From positions 2,728,001 through 2,792,000 of the forward strand of contig CP036526.1 in NCBI GenBank assembly GCA_007741555.1: DNA of 64,000 bases. The letters run 5' to 3'. The notes beneath the pieces are model-generated. The model was not told the DNA's origin. It saw nothing but the letters and a program-made list of their open reading frames with translations, and did no database searches. The DNA is from Stieleria marina. GTDB taxonomy: Bacteria > Planctomycetota > Planctomycetia > Pirellulales > Pirellulaceae. The first letter of the stretch is position 1; every line of letters begins with the position of its first letter. Made by a program: the position numbers and the translations under genes. Below are positions 40,658 to 50,738 of this stretch, piece after piece.

Positions 40658-43570
40658 ATGACGCTCAACAACGTCGTTTTTGCACTGCTGAACCTGCTCG
40701 TTCTGGACGCCATTTTCCTGTGTGCGTTGGTCGCCATCGTCGCTGTGTTGGCAGGCACCAAACGTGCCGCCTTTGCGGTGATGAAACGCAACTTCTTTGC
40801 GTATTTCAGCAACCCGACTGGATACGTGTTTTTGTGTATCTTTGTCTTCCTGACTTCGCTGGCGGCGTTCTGGCCTTACGAATTTTTCAACCAGAATCTG
40901 GCGACCTTGGACCAGCTGAACTATTGGTATCCATGGATCATGCTGGTGTTCATTCCAGCGATCACCATGAGTATCTGGGCCGAGGAAAAACGTCAGGGCA
41001 CGGACGAGTTGTTGCTGACACTACCGGCCGATGACTTTGACATCGTGATCGGTAAATACATGTCCGCGGCGGCGATCTTCACTTCGTCGCTTTTGTTTAG
41101 CCAACTAAGCACATTCATCACGCTGGCGATTTTGACCGAAGGCGGGTTGGACACGGGGCTAATCTTTACGACTTACTTGGGCTATTGGTTTGTCGGGTTG
41201 ACCATGATCGCGATCGGTATGGTTGCATCATTCTTGACGGGCAACTTAACAGTCGGATTTATTCTGGGTGCCCTATTCAACGCTCCGCTTGCCTTCGCTG
41301 CCTTGTCGGATTCGGTGATCCCCGAACGGGAAATTTGGGGCATCAACTTTGCCGAGTTGGTCAAGAATAGCGGCATCGCGAGAACGTTCGATGACTTTGG
41401 CCGAGGTGTGATCAGTATTTCGTCGGTGGTCTATTTTGTCTTGGTCACCGCGGTCGCGCTCTATGCCTGCATGGTGTTGATCGGCCGACGTCACTGGACC
41501 GGTGGGAAGGACGGCAACACGATGGCTTGGCATTACCTAAGCCGAATTTTGGCGTTGGTGTTGGTGACGGGATCCGCCGTGGTGATTTTTCGCAACTGGG
41601 ATGTCGTGCGTAGTGACATGACCGAAGGAAAAGTCAGTTCGTTGTCGGGTGCGACGGTGCGAATGATCGAAAACTTGGAATCCGATCGCCCCATCAAGAT
41701 CGATGCGTTTATCAGCAGCGACATGCCCGAGCAGTACGCTCGGACTCGCTACGAATTGATCAACTTGCTGAAAGAATTTAGCAGCAAAGCATCCAGCAAA
41801 GGTCGCGATATCGAAGTCAACTTGCACGACAATATCGAACTGTTCAGCGAAGACGCGCAGCTGGCATCCGAACGATTTGGAATCGAGCCGGTGACACGAA
41901 TGGTTCGTGAACAAGGATCAGACAAGCAGCGGCAAGTCATCTTGGGAGCAGCGTTCCGAGCAGGTTTGGAAAAAGTGACCGTGCCCATCTTTGAATATGG
42001 CATTCCGGTCGAATACGAACTGGTTCGTTCGATCAACACAGTCGCACGAGGCACTCGAAAAAGAATCGGGATTGTCAAAACCGACGCCAACATGATGGGC
42101 GGTTCGGTGATGCAAGGCATGTCGTTTCAGCAGATTCCCAAAGATCCGATCGTGGACGAGTTGGCGAAACAATACGAAGTCGAAGAAGTCGATTTGATGG
42201 CCCCGGTCAAACCAGGCATGTACGACGCTTTGGTCGTTTCGCAGCCTTCGTCATTGGCTCCGCCGCAGTTCGATCGCTTTGTCGAAGCCGTCAAAGCCGG
42301 TGTTCCCGTCGCGGTCTTTGAAGACCCATTGCCGTACGCACGCCAAGACATTCCAGGTACAGGCGCTCCCAAGCAAGCCGGTGGTATGGCTGCGATGATG
42401 GGCGGTGGCGGTGGACCGCAACCCAAAGGCGATATTCGCCAGTTGTGGGATGTCTTGGAACTGAAATCACCCGGCAAACCTGGCATGCAAGGTTTCTACG
42501 AACCAGCTCTGGTTTGGCAGGACTACAACCCCTATCCGAACTTGGAAATGAGCGTCGATCCAATGTGGGTCTTCGTGGATCAAAATGCGCCGGGGGTCGA
42601 AAACAACGAAGCCGTCAGTATGGACAGCGAAATCACGTCTGGCCTGAGCCAAGTGATGATGCTTTACGCCGGTGCGATCGAGGCAAAGGAAGACGCCACG
42701 CTGAAGCACACGCCGTTGCTGACCACGGGCGAAATGAGCGGCACGTTGGGCATGGATAAAGTCCGCAACGTGTTGGCGGGTCAAGGCACCGTGATGTCCG
42801 AGATCAAGGGCATTCAGCCGCGGCAAGTTTTGGCGATGACGATCGAAGGCGAAGCGAGCAAGGCTGCCGCTAGCGAAGACGACGAGGACAAAGAAGCCGC
42901 CGATTCAACGCCGGGTATCAAAGTCGTTTATGCGGCTGACACCGATATGATGTTGCCAGTCTTTTTGCAGATCCGTGCCGACCCCAATCGTGCCGCCGAC
43001 ATGCGATTGCAGTTTCAGAATGTGACCTTTTTGCTTAATGCGATCGATTGGTTGACCGGCGAAAACGAATTTATCGAAGTTCGCAAGCATGAGCCGCACT
43101 TCGAGAGCTTGCGAATGATCGATTCGGTCAAAGAGGAAGCCAGCACCGCGGTCCGCAAACGTTCGCAGCAGTTCCAAACGGAATTTGACGAAGCAATGCG
43201 TGAGGCACAAGAAGACATGGACGCGTCGCTGAAAACGTTGCGAGTCGAAGTCGAAGATTTGCAAAAGGAAAGCCAAGACGGCAGCATTTCACCGCAGTTG
43301 CTCCGTGCGAAGATGACGGAGTTTCAAACGATCACTCAACAAAAACAGCGGATGCTGGATGTGAAGCGTGCAAAGTTTGAACGTGAACGCGAACGAAATG
43401 TGCAGTCGATTCAACGGGACGCGGATCAGAAAGTGACCACGATCCAGAACAAGGTCAAAGGATTTGCGGTCGCGCTGCCGTGTATTCCCCCTTTGATTGT
43501 CGGCATCATTGTGTTTGCATCGCGTCGACTGCGTGAACGCGAAAATATCAGCAAATCGCGGTTGAAATAA
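40658..43570 (+). CDS. ABC-2 permease fused to GldG-like auxiliary domain
   Basis: A 970-residue fusion. The first 290 residues hold membrane helices of an ABC-2/GldF-type permease ('NFFAYFSNPTGYVFLCIFVF', 'WAEEKRQGTDELLLTLPA'). A further helix near residue 300 starts the GldG-like extracytoplasmic domain ('IKIDAFISSDMPEQYARTR', 'MYDALVVSQPSSLAPPQFD'). The tail has a long coiled coil ('DMDASLKTLRVEVEDLQKES') and a final membrane helix ('VALPCIPPLIVGIIVFA'). The ATPase is encoded just upstream and the DUF4340 partner just downstream, so they likely form one complex. Fusion of GldF- and GldG-like parts is notable, but I think it is common in planctomycetes. Confidence 0.85.
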   Translation: MTLNNVVFALLNLLVLDAIFLCALVAIVAVLAGTKRAAFAVMKRNFFAYFSNPTGYVFLCIFVFLTSLAAFWPYEFFNQNLATLDQLNYWYPWIMLVFIPAITMSIWAEEKRQGTDELLLTLPADDFDIVIGKYMSAAAIFTSSLLFSQLSTFITLAILTEGGLDTGLIFTTYLGYWFVGLTMIAIGMVASFLTGNLTVGFILGALFNAPLAFAALSDSVIPEREIWGINFAELVKNSGIARTFDDFGRGVISISSVVYFVLVTAVALYACMVLIGRRHWTGGKDGNTMAWHYLSRILALVLVTGSAVVIFRNWDVVRSDMTEGKVSSLSGATVRMIENLESDRPIKIDAFISSDMPEQYARTRYELINLLKEFSSKASSKGRDIEVNLHDNIELFSEDAQLASERFGIEPVTRMVREQGSDKQRQVILGAAFRAGLEKVTVPIFEYGIPVEYELVRSINTVARGTRKRIGIVKTDANMMGGSVMQGMSFQQIPKDPIVDELAKQYEVEEVDLMAPVKPGMYDALVVSQPSSLAPPQFDRFVEAVKAGVPVAVFEDPLPYARQDIPGTGAPKQAGGMAAMMGGGGGPQPKGDIRQLWDVLELKSPGKPGMQGFYEPALVWQDYNPYPNLEMSVDPMWVFVDQNAPGVENNEAVSMDSEITSGLSQVMMLYAGAIEAKEDATLKHTPLLTTGEMSGTLGMDKVRNVLAGQGTVMSEIKGIQPRQVLAMTIEGEASKAAASEDDEDKEAADSTPGIKVVYAADTDMMLPVFLQIRADPNRAADMRLQFQNVTFLLNAIDWLTGENEFIEVRKHEPHFESLRMIDSVKEEASTAVRKRSQQFQTEFDEAMREAQEDMDASLKTLRVEVEDLQKESQDGSISPQLLRAKMTEFQTITQQKQRMLDVKRAKFERERERNVQSIQRDADQKVTTIQNKVKGFAVALPCIPPLIVGIIVFASRRLRERENISKSRLK

Positions 43571-43706
43571 CGCTGCCCGCGGCGCCGTCACTGGACGGTT
43601 CGCCTCGGCTGGGTGGTGACTGCCGCCATTGAAAACAAACGCCGCCGCAAGGCGGTATCCCCACAAGACAACCTTCAAAAAACGTAAACGCAACAAGAGA
43701 AATCTG

Positions 43707-45845
43707 GTGAACGAACTCAAGAAAACCGGCATCTTCTGGGCAGTCACGGCTGTCATGTTGTTAATCGCCACCGTCATCGCTTGGCCGACGTCGGACAACG
43801 CAGATCCAAATAGCTTGAGCGAGCTGGTGGGCGAACCACTGATTCCGAAGTTCAAGGATCCGCTGACGGTCGCGAGCATGAAAATCGTCAGCTTTGACGA
43901 AGCCGAAGGCACGCTCAGCAACTTTGAAGTCGCCAAGGACACCGAGTCAGGCGACTGGACCATCGTTAGCCGCAAAGGCTACCCGGCCGACGCGGTGGAA
44001 CAGGTCACCAATGCTGCTAACTCGCTGATCTCGCTGAAAGTGCTGGACGTCGTCCCATGTACTCGCGAAGACCACGATGATTTGGGAGTGGTTGAACCGA
44101 AGTTGGAAGAACTGAATGTCGGCGATGAAGGTGTCGGCCGTTTGGTGACGTTCCGCGACACTGACAAGAAAGTTGTCGCTTCGCTGATCATCGGTGACTC
44201 CGTGAAGGACGCTCCAGAGCAAATCAATGTTCGCATCCCGGGCCAAGACCCTGTTTACATCGTGGCGCTCGACGACAAACCATTGACGACCCGGTTTCAG
44301 GATTGGATCGAAGAAGATCTGCTGAAACTGAGCAGCATCGATGTGGATGCCATGCAAGTGAAGGACTACTCCGCTTCGCTGGGCCAAGGTGGTCAGATCT
44401 CGCTGCAACGCAATTATTCAGCGGAGTTTGAAAAAGATGGAGCACAGTGGACGCTGGCAAAACTGCAAGAGTATGACCCCAAACGTCCTACCGCGCCTCC
44501 CAAAGATGTCGAGGTGAAAGCTGATCAAAAACTTGATACGGCAAAACTGAATGAAATCCAGAACGCACTGGACGATTTGAAAATCGTCAACGTTTTGCGT
44601 AAGCCGGACGGCATGAGTGCAAACTTGCGTGCAAGTGAAGACTTTTTGTCTGATCAAAAGGCCGTGGCTTCGTTGGCTGGTCGCGGGTTTTACCCCGTTC
44701 AACTGACACAGGAGAGCGGGACAGAGATCTTGTCTGCCAATGGTGAGTTGTCGGTGGGATTGAAAGACGGAGTCGAGTATGTCCTGCGTTTTGGAAACAT
44801 CGCAGGGCTCTCCCAAGAAGACCCCGATGCGGAAGCCGAAGTAGGCGAGGAAGGCAAGAAAAGTGTGACGGGTGTGAATCGTTATTTGTTGGTCACGACT
44901 CGCGTCAACGAAGAAAAGTTTCCGGTGCCAGTGCTGAAGGAAGTACCACAAGACTTCAAAGACTTGCAGAAACTTGACGACGCCGAAGCAGCAAAGAATC
45001 AACTGCCCGTTGAATTGGAGCCCGTCGAACCGGAGTCAGTCAAAGCAGAACCTGCCAAAACGGAGCCCGTCGCCGAAGAGAAGCCAGCTGACGCCGCTAA
45101 GAGTGACGATGTGGCTGCGGATAAGGCAGATGCCAGCGAAGAGATGAAGGATGCAAAGCAGCCCGAATCGACCGAAGGTGATAAGGCTGGTGACAAGCCG
45201 GCCGATGCCAAAGAAACCAAGAGCGCTGTCGACGGAGAACCAAAATCCGACGATGCGAGCAAGGGCGATGACGCCGAGCCAGCGGTAGACGCAAAGGCCG
45301 ACGAAAAAACGGGCGAATCGGAAGCCGAAGGTTCGGAATCTGCAACGGCCACCGGCCAGGCTTTTCAGGAAGCTGACGAAGATGACAAGTCAGACGAGAA
45401 AGCTGAGGAGCCTGCTGCTGAGGATAAGAAAGAAATAAAGGAAGAGGCGAAGCCAGCCGCAGATGAGAAGGCTGCAGAGAAACCAGCTGCGGGTGAGCCA
45501 GCCGCAGAGAAGCCCGCGGATGAAGAACCTGCCGAAGAGCTGGAAGAAACCGAAGAGGAGAAGCAGGAGCGACTCGAGGCGACTCAGGAGAAGATCACGA
45601 AAGAAAACCAGCGCAAGATGGATGAGCGAAAAGACAGTTTGTCCAAGGCTCAAAAGCGTGTGCGTGAGCTGAACGCTCGTTTTGCCGATTGGTACTACGT
45701 GATTCCCGAAGAAACTTACACCAAGCTGACAATCAAACGCAGCGAGTTATTTGAAAAAGAAGGAGCTGCTTCCGCACCCAATCCCGGAGCTGGCGGCCCC
45801 AGTTTTCAAGCTCCTGGTGGTCTACCGTTCGGTCCTGGCAACTAA
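43707..45845 (+). CDS. DUF4340-type membrane-anchored protein with acidic low-complexity region
   Basis: About 712 residues from GTG 43707 ('VNELKKTGIFWAVTAVMLLI'), preceded by AAGAGAAAT. The frame extends upstream to 43629, but that leader is Arg/Lys-rich and not protein-like. One N-terminal membrane helix is followed by a DUF4340 domain with 'LIIGDSVKDAPEQINVRI' and 'FQDWIEEDLLKLSSIDV'. A long Ala/Glu/Lys/Asp-rich segment (about residues 440-640) precedes a short ordered end ('LNARFADWYYVIPEETYTKL'). DUF4340 proteins accompany Gld-like ABC cassettes. The low-complexity part resembles that of the PpiD-like protein at 32.8 kb. Confidence 0.8.
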   Translation: MNELKKTGIFWAVTAVMLLIATVIAWPTSDNADPNSLSELVGEPLIPKFKDPLTVASMKIVSFDEAEGTLSNFEVAKDTESGDWTIVSRKGYPADAVEQVTNAANSLISLKVLDVVPCTREDHDDLGVVEPKLEELNVGDEGVGRLVTFRDTDKKVVASLIIGDSVKDAPEQINVRIPGQDPVYIVALDDKPLTTRFQDWIEEDLLKLSSIDVDAMQVKDYSASLGQGGQISLQRNYSAEFEKDGAQWTLAKLQEYDPKRPTAPPKDVEVKADQKLDTAKLNEIQNALDDLKIVNVLRKPDGMSANLRASEDFLSDQKAVASLAGRGFYPVQLTQESGTEILSANGELSVGLKDGVEYVLRFGNIAGLSQEDPDAEAEVGEEGKKSVTGVNRYLLVTTRVNEEKFPVPVLKEVPQDFKDLQKLDDAEAAKNQLPVELEPVEPESVKAEPAKTEPVAEEKPADAAKSDDVAADKADASEEMKDAKQPESTEGDKAGDKPADAKETKSAVDGEPKSDDASKGDDAEPAVDAKADEKTGESEAEGSESATATGQAFQEADEDDKSDEKAEEPAAEDKKEIKEEAKPAADEKAAEKPAAGEPAAEKPADEEPAEELEETEEEKQERLEATQEKITKENQRKMDERKDSLSKAQKRVRELNARFADWYYVIPEETYTKLTIKRSELFEKEGAASAPNPGAGGPSFQAPGGLPFGPGN

Positions 45846-45874
45846 GCGAACTGGCTTCAGTTTGTAGTTGAAGC

Positions 45875-45931
45875 CCTGCGACGCCGTTCGCACGGCATTA
45901 CACTTTGCGTAGTCCTGCGACGCCGTTCGCA
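45875..45931. repeat. Direct 18-bp repeat CCTGCGACGCCGTTCGCA
   Basis: Identical copies at 45875-45892 and 45914-45931, between the convergent DUF4340 and uxaA genes. The second copy forms the core of the hairpin listed next. Confidence 0.85.
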
Positions 45932-45936
45932 GGACT
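45911..45936 (+). terminator. Hairpin between convergent genes, possible terminator
   Basis: AGTCCTGCGA and TCGCAGGACT form a perfect 10-bp stem with loop CGCCGT, followed by TTACTTT. It is 66 bases after the DUF4340 gene stop. The short, interrupted T-run makes it a moderate candidate. Confidence 0.5.
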
Positions 45937-46022
45937 TTACTTTGGTTGCTTGAAAGCACGTTCGATACGTTGCGATTTCTCTTGCGACAGTGTTTCAAGA
46001 TCAAAGCCAAGCAACGTCTCAG

Positions 46023-46058
46023 GGCTACAGCGTCGGGCCAGGCTACAGCGTCGGGCCA
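46023..46058. repeat. Exact tandem repeat, two 18-bp units
   Basis: GGCTACAGCGTCGGGCCA occurs twice head to tail (46023-46040 and 46041-46058). The right copy supplies the last codons and the stop of uxaA on the minus strand. It looks like a small dispersed-repeat unit. Confidence 0.85.
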
Positions 46059-47587
46059 ACCGTCCACGGAATAAACTCATGGTCGCCGACGCCCAGTCGT
46101 TCGCTGGCGGTTGTTTCGCCACTGGCAACTTTCAGTGTGAAATCGAAGAAGCGATCTCCGACCGTCTGCAGGTCTTCGCCGTCGATGACGCTGCCCGCGT
46201 TGAGGTCCATGTCTTCACGCATGGTTTCGTACATCGGCGAATTCGTAGCGATCTTGATCACCGGTGACGGTTTGCATCCAAAGCAACTTCCGCGACCTGT
46301 CGTAAATAGGACCAAGTTGGCGCCGCCGGCGACTTTGCCTGTCACGCTTGCGGGGTCAAATCCGGGAGTATCCATCACACACAATCCTTTCGTGTCGACT
46401 CGTTCGGCGTACTTATAAACGGCTTCCAATGCCGTCGAGCCGCTTTTGGAAACGGCGCCCAAGGATTTTTCGGTGATCGTGGTCAGTCCGCCCGCTTTGT
46501 TGCCAACCGATGGATTGTTGTCGATTTTGCCGCCGTACATCGCGACGTGTTTTTTCCACCAATCGATTCGGTCAAGTAGTGATTGGCCCACCGTTTCATT
46601 GCGGCTGCGCGCGACCAAAAGATGTTCGGCGCCGTAGAGTTCGGTGGTTTCAGAAATGATCGACGTGCCTCCGCAGGCGATGATGCGATCCGAGACGACG
46701 CCAACGGCAGGGTTGGCGGTCAAACCTGAGTAACCGTCGCTGCCACCGCATTCCATGGCCAACATCAAATGCGAAGCGTCGGCCGTTTCACGCGTAAATT
46801 GATTGGCCTGATCCAGCACTTGTTCAAGCAGCACTTCCGCTTTTTTGATCGTCGCCCGCGTGCCTCCTTCGGTTTGCATGGTCAAAATCGGCACACCGTC
46901 GTCGCGGGTCAACTGCTCGCCACCGGGGCCGTAAAGCGAGACCATTTTGTGATGATCGGTCAGGTATCCCGACGTCGTTTGTTCGCATCCGAGCCCGATG
47001 ACCAATACGCCGCCGACGTTGGGATGCTGTGCGTAGCCAGCCAGTGTCCGGCCAAGCATCTGGTGTTTGATCCCGTTGTATTGCAGGGCACAGCCGGTGG
47101 TGTGTGTCGCGGCGAACACACCATCGACGTTGGGCCAACGCTTCATACGTTCTTCGTCGAAAAGCTGGGCCACGCGATGACAGACTGTCGCACTGCAGTT
47201 CACGGTCGACAGCAGCAAAACGTAGTTGCGAGTTCCAACGCGACCATCGGGGCGATGGAATCCTAAGAAATCCCGACGGATCGGTGTGGGCGAATCCGGG
47301 GGCGAGATAACGCTCAAATCCGACGAAACGACATGTTGGTCGTCGCAATTGTGGCTGTGTACATGTTGGCCAGCACGAATATCGATCGCGGCGACCCCAA
47401 TGGGCTGGCCGTACTTGGTGATGTTTTCGCCCGCGTGAATATCGCAGAGGGCGACTTTGTGGCCGGGCTGGATGGCATCGATTGCCACGACACGGCACGT
47501 TGGCAGCGACATTTCGATTCCCGCCGAGATCGCCCGAGTTGCCACCGCTACGTTGTCACTGGCGGCTAATTGAATCAGCGATGTCAT
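46043..47587 (-). CDS. uxaA: UxaA family hydro-lyase (altronate/galactarate dehydratase type)
   Basis: About 514 residues from ATG 47587. The N terminus is a SAF domain ('LAASDNVAVATRAISAGIEM', 'GENITKYGQPIG'). The main part is the UxaA/GarD core: 'GFHRPDGRVGTRNYVLLLST', 'TTGCALQYNG', 'MALECGGSDGYSGLTANPA', 'CVMDTPGFDPASVTGKVAGG' and 'GRGSCFGCKPSPVIKIATN'. The enzyme is expected to be iron-dependent and to dehydrate altronate or galactarate in the cytosol. Which substrate applies cannot be read. The frame is open to 47629, but the first 14 codons look non-family. The last codons fall in the 18-bp tandem repeat. It is divergent from sucC. Confidence 0.88.
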   Translation of the reverse strand: MTSLIQLAASDNVAVATRAISAGIEMSLPTCRVVAIDAIQPGHKVALCDIHAGENITKYGQPIGVAAIDIRAGQHVHSHNCDDQHVVSSDLSVISPPDSPTPIRRDFLGFHRPDGRVGTRNYVLLLSTVNCSATVCHRVAQLFDEERMKRWPNVDGVFAATHTTGCALQYNGIKHQMLGRTLAGYAQHPNVGGVLVIGLGCEQTTSGYLTDHHKMVSLYGPGGEQLTRDDGVPILTMQTEGGTRATIKKAEVLLEQVLDQANQFTRETADASHLMLAMECGGSDGYSGLTANPAVGVVSDRIIACGGTSIISETTELYGAEHLLVARSRNETVGQSLLDRIDWWKKHVAMYGGKIDNNPSVGNKAGGLTTITEKSLGAVSKSGSTALEAVYKYAERVDTKGLCVMDTPGFDPASVTGKVAGGANLVLFTTGRGSCFGCKPSPVIKIATNSPMYETMREDMDLNAGSVIDGEDLQTVGDRFFDFTLKVASGETTASERLGVGDHEFIPWTVGPTL

Positions 47588-47722
47588 CAAGCGGTTAATC
47601 CTTGAATGTTGAGTGTGGTTTCGCGACACGGGCGCCGGGCGTATATTCCCAATTCTACGACGTGAAACGTTTTCTTCCTCGCCGCACGCAAGTGCATCGC
47701 AACAAAGGCATCGTCAGAACCG

Positions 47723-48907
47723 ATGAAGATTCACGAATATCAAGGCAAAGAACTGTTCCGCCAAGCAGGCGTGCCTGTGTTGGAAGGAATTGTAGCGTCA
47801 AGCGCCGGCGAGGCTGTCGCCGCGTACGAAAAATTGGGCGGCAAGATCGCAGTCGTCAAGTCGCAGATTCATGCGGGTGGACGCGGTAAGGGCACTGTCA
47901 AAGACAACCCGGACCAACGCGGCGTGGTCGTGTGCAAGAGTGCTGATGAAGTCAAAGCGGCCGCCGAAGGTTTGCTGGGCAAGACATTGGTCACGATTCA
48001 AACCGGCGAAGAAGGCAAAACGGTCAACAAGGTTTTTGTCGAAGCCGGTTGCGATATCGCTCGTGAACTGTACCTCGGCGTCGTGCTTGATCGCGCCGCT
48101 GCCAAACCTGTTCTGATGGTCAGCACCGAAGGCGGTGTCGAAATCGAGACGGTTGCGGAAGAAACACCTGAACTAATTTTTAAAGAACATTTCGACCCAG
48201 CCATCGGCTTGGAAGCGTTTCAGGTTCGCAAGATCTGCAAGAAAATGGGCATCTCGGGAGCGGCTGCCAAAGCTGCCTTCAAATTTTTGCCAGCGATGTG
48301 TCGTTTCTTTGTCGATTACGACTGCGAGATGGCCGAAGTCAATCCGCTCGTGATCACGGGCGACGACCAGATGATCGCGTTGGACGCAAAAATTTCGTTC
48401 GACGGCAATGCGCTGTTCCGGCACAAGAATCTGCTCGAGTACCGCGATTTAACCGAAGAAGAGCCCAGCGAAGTACGAGCTAACGACGCCGGCCTGAGCT
48501 ACGTCAAACTGGACGGCAACATTGGCTGTTTGGTTAACGGCGCGGGACTTGCGATGTCGACCATGGACATCATCAAGTACCACGGTGGCGAACCGGCCAA
48601 CTTCTTGGACGTCGGCGGAAGCGCCAGTGCCGAACAAGTGGCCGAAGCGTTTGAGATCATTTTGTCGGATCCGAATTGCAAAGGCATCTTGGTCAACATC
48701 TTTGGCGGCATTGCCCGCTGCACGACGATCGCGGGAGCGTTGATCGAAGCGAGCAAAAAAATCGGCTTTGATGTTCCGCTTGTCGTTCGCTTGGAAGGAA
48801 CCGAGGTCGAAGAAGGCCGCAAAATGCTTGAGGAAAGCGACGTTGCCGTCATCAATGCGGTCGACATCACCGACGCAGCTAAAAAGATCGTCGAAGCGGC
48901 AGGCTAA
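47723..48907 (+). CDS. sucC: Succinyl-CoA ligase, beta subunit
   Basis: A 394-residue subunit with an ATP-grasp domain: '[19 protein letters not shown]' at the N terminus, '[18 protein letters not shown]', '[17 protein letters not shown]', and the CoA-ligase segment '[20 protein letters not shown]'. With SucD it interconverts succinyl-CoA and succinate with nucleotide formation in the TCA cycle. Length is typical (about 390). sucD follows after 73 bases, so the pair is an operon. Confidence 0.97.
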   Translation: MKIHEYQGKELFRQAGVPVLEGIVASSAGEAVAAYEKLGGKIAVVKSQIHAGGRGKGTVKDNPDQRGVVVCKSADEVKAAAEGLLGKTLVTIQTGEEGKTVNKVFVEAGCDIARELYLGVVLDRAAAKPVLMVSTEGGVEIETVAEETPELIFKEHFDPAIGLEAFQVRKICKKMGISGAAAKAAFKFLPAMCRFFVDYDCEMAEVNPLVITGDDQMIALDAKISFDGNALFRHKNLLEYRDLTEEEPSEVRANDAGLSYVKLDGNIGCLVNGAGLAMSTMDIIKYHGGEPANFLDVGGSASAEQVAEAFEIILSDPNCKGILVNIFGGIARCTTIAGALIEASKKIGFDVPLVVRLEGTEVEEGRKMLEESDVAVINAVDITDAAKKIVEAAG

Positions 48908-48980
48908 CACCTCGCGTCGATTCCAATCTGTCATCAACATTCAATTTCAATACGACTGAATTAGTCACGAGCATTCTGCC

Positions 48981-49853
48981 ATGAGCATTCTGGTTGACGA
49001 AAACACTAAAGTCATCTGCCAAGGGATTACCGGTAACGCAGGCACATTTCACTCGTTGAAGTGTCGCGAATACGGCACGGCGATGGTCGGAGGCGTGACG
49101 CCTGGCAAAGGTGGCCAAGACGTCGAAGGTATGCCGGTATTTGATACCGTCGAAGAAGCCGTCAGTGAAACCGGTGCAAACGCCACGATGATTTTCGTGC
49201 CGCCACCGTTCACTGCCGATGCAATCTTAGAAGCGGTCGATGCCGGTATCGGTGTCATTGCGGCGATTACCGAAGGTGTCCCGGTTGTCGACATGGTGCG
49301 CGTTTATGAGAAAGTCAAAGCGAGCGACAGCATTTTGATTGGGCCAAACTGTCCCGGTCTAATCACGCCGGGATCTTGCAAGATCGGCATTATGCCCGGC
49401 TACATTCACAACGTCGGCAAAGTCGGCGTGATGAGCCGCAGTGGTACGTTGACTTACGAAGCCGTTTGGCAAACCAGCAATCTTGGTCTGGGGCAAAGCA
49501 CTTGCGTTGGCCTTGGCGGTGATCCCATCGTCGGAACCAGCTTTATCGATCTGTTCAAACTTTATGAACAAGACGATCAAACTGAAGCGATTTTAATGAT
49601 CGGCGAAATCGGTGGCACGGCGGAAGAGGAAGCTGCTGCGTACGTCAAAGAACACGTCACCAAACCTGTCGCAGCCTTTATCGCCGGTCGCACCGCGCCC
49701 CCAGGGAAGCGCATGGGGCATGCTGGTGCAATCATTAGCGGAGGCAAAGGAACGGCCACCGAAAAAGTCGCAGCTTTGGAAGACGCCGGAATCGTCGTCG
49801 CTCCCACGCCAGCGGACATGGGTGACGCCGTCGTAAAAGCGATGGCCAAATAA
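48981..49853 (+). CDS. sucD: Succinyl-CoA ligase, alpha subunit
   Basis: A 290-residue subunit. The N-terminal CoA-binding Rossmann domain ('[20 protein letters not shown]', '[19 protein letters not shown]') is followed by the ligase domain. The phosphorylated His is in '[17 protein letters not shown]'. '[20 protein letters not shown]' and '[16 protein letters not shown]' are family signatures. It is the second gene of sucCD. Confidence 0.97.
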   Translation: MSILVDENTKVICQGITGNAGTFHSLKCREYGTAMVGGVTPGKGGQDVEGMPVFDTVEEAVSETGANATMIFVPPPFTADAILEAVDAGIGVIAAITEGVPVVDMVRVYEKVKASDSILIGPNCPGLITPGSCKIGIMPGYIHNVGKVGVMSRSGTLTYEAVWQTSNLGLGQSTCVGLGGDPIVGTSFIDLFKLYEQDDQTEAILMIGEIGGTAEEEAAAYVKEHVTKPVAAFIAGRTAPPGKRMGHAGAIISGGKGTATEKVAALEDAGIVVAPTPADMGDAVVKAMAK

Positions 49854-49931
49854 GTGCTGGCCGCGTGCTAAGTCGCTTCAGCATGATGTGCGTGGGGCCC
49901 GTGGCTAGCGCCAGCGGCTGATTAGCGATAG

Positions 49932-50552
49932 CTACTTTTTTTCCGACCGCTTTGCTCGCATTCTTGCTCCGCCTTGGGTTAGCACGCTGATGTCCGGGAC
50001 TTCTCCGCCTCCGGTGGCGTCGACGATTGCCTTCATGATCTTGGGCCCGTCGACTTGGAGTTGCGGTTGGACGATGGCAAAGTTACCGGTCACCTTGCCT
50101 TGGTCGCCGACCAGAACGGTCAGTTGTACGTTGCGATTGAGTCCGTACTTGCCAGGACCTTCTTTCCCATCGGGCGAGAACGCGTAAGTTGTATTGGGCG
50201 AGAAATGCTTGGCGACGTTCTTGGTCCACTTTCGCATTTCGGTCGGGTCCTCGGTCAAGAAAACGACTGCCGATTTGATGGCCGGATCTTTTCGAGTGTT
50301 GGCAAATTTGGCGATTGCGTTGGTCAGCCCAAACGCGGGCCGAGTCCGTTCGTGAAAAAACACGATCATCATGGGCCCGTCACTAACTTCTTTTATGAAG
50401 TCCACCATTTCACCGCGGTTCTTGCCGGACACGGATTCGGCGGAGAAAGCAGGCAGTGGCTCGCCAATTTGCGGGCCCGAAAAAATCGGACGCTCGGCTT
50501 GAGACGTCGAAACGAAGGTTGCGATCGTCAGAAGAGTGACGTAGCGAAGCAT
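49932..50552 (-). CDS. Exported thioredoxin-fold protein without active-site cysteines
   Basis: About 206 residues from ATG 50552, which gives a signal peptide ('MLRYVTLLTIATFVSTSQA'). The pattern 'PQIGEPLPAFSAESVSGKNR' followed by 'GPMMIVFFHERTRPAFGLTN' matches the start of AhpC/TSA-type thioredoxin folds. The redox cysteine position is not Cys, and the mature chain has no Cys at all. It may be a binding or scaffold variant. The longer frame to 50579 adds only nine residues. It is convergent with sucD. Confidence 0.55.
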   Translation of the reverse strand: MLRYVTLLTIATFVSTSQAERPIFSGPQIGEPLPAFSAESVSGKNRGEMVDFIKEVSDGPMMIVFFHERTRPAFGLTNAIAKFANTRKDPAIKSAVVFLTEDPTEMRKWTKNVAKHFSPNTTYAFSPDGKEGPGKYGLNRNVQLTVLVGDQGKVTGNFAIVQPQLQVDGPKIMKAIVDATGGGEVPDISVLTQGGARMRAKRSEKK

Positions 50553-50738
50553 GACGCGGTTCCTTTTGGATGAGGGCAAGCGCTCCGCGGTCGGTGCAAT
50601 AACTTTCCAACGGCGGGGCTTTGGCCAGATTGAATGCGGCGTTTACGTTCCGCTCGATCATTGTGGCCTGACTCCTATTGTTGCCGATCCATGGACCCGA
50701 TGGGGCAGAGTCACGAGAATTGCATCGTATTGAGCTGA

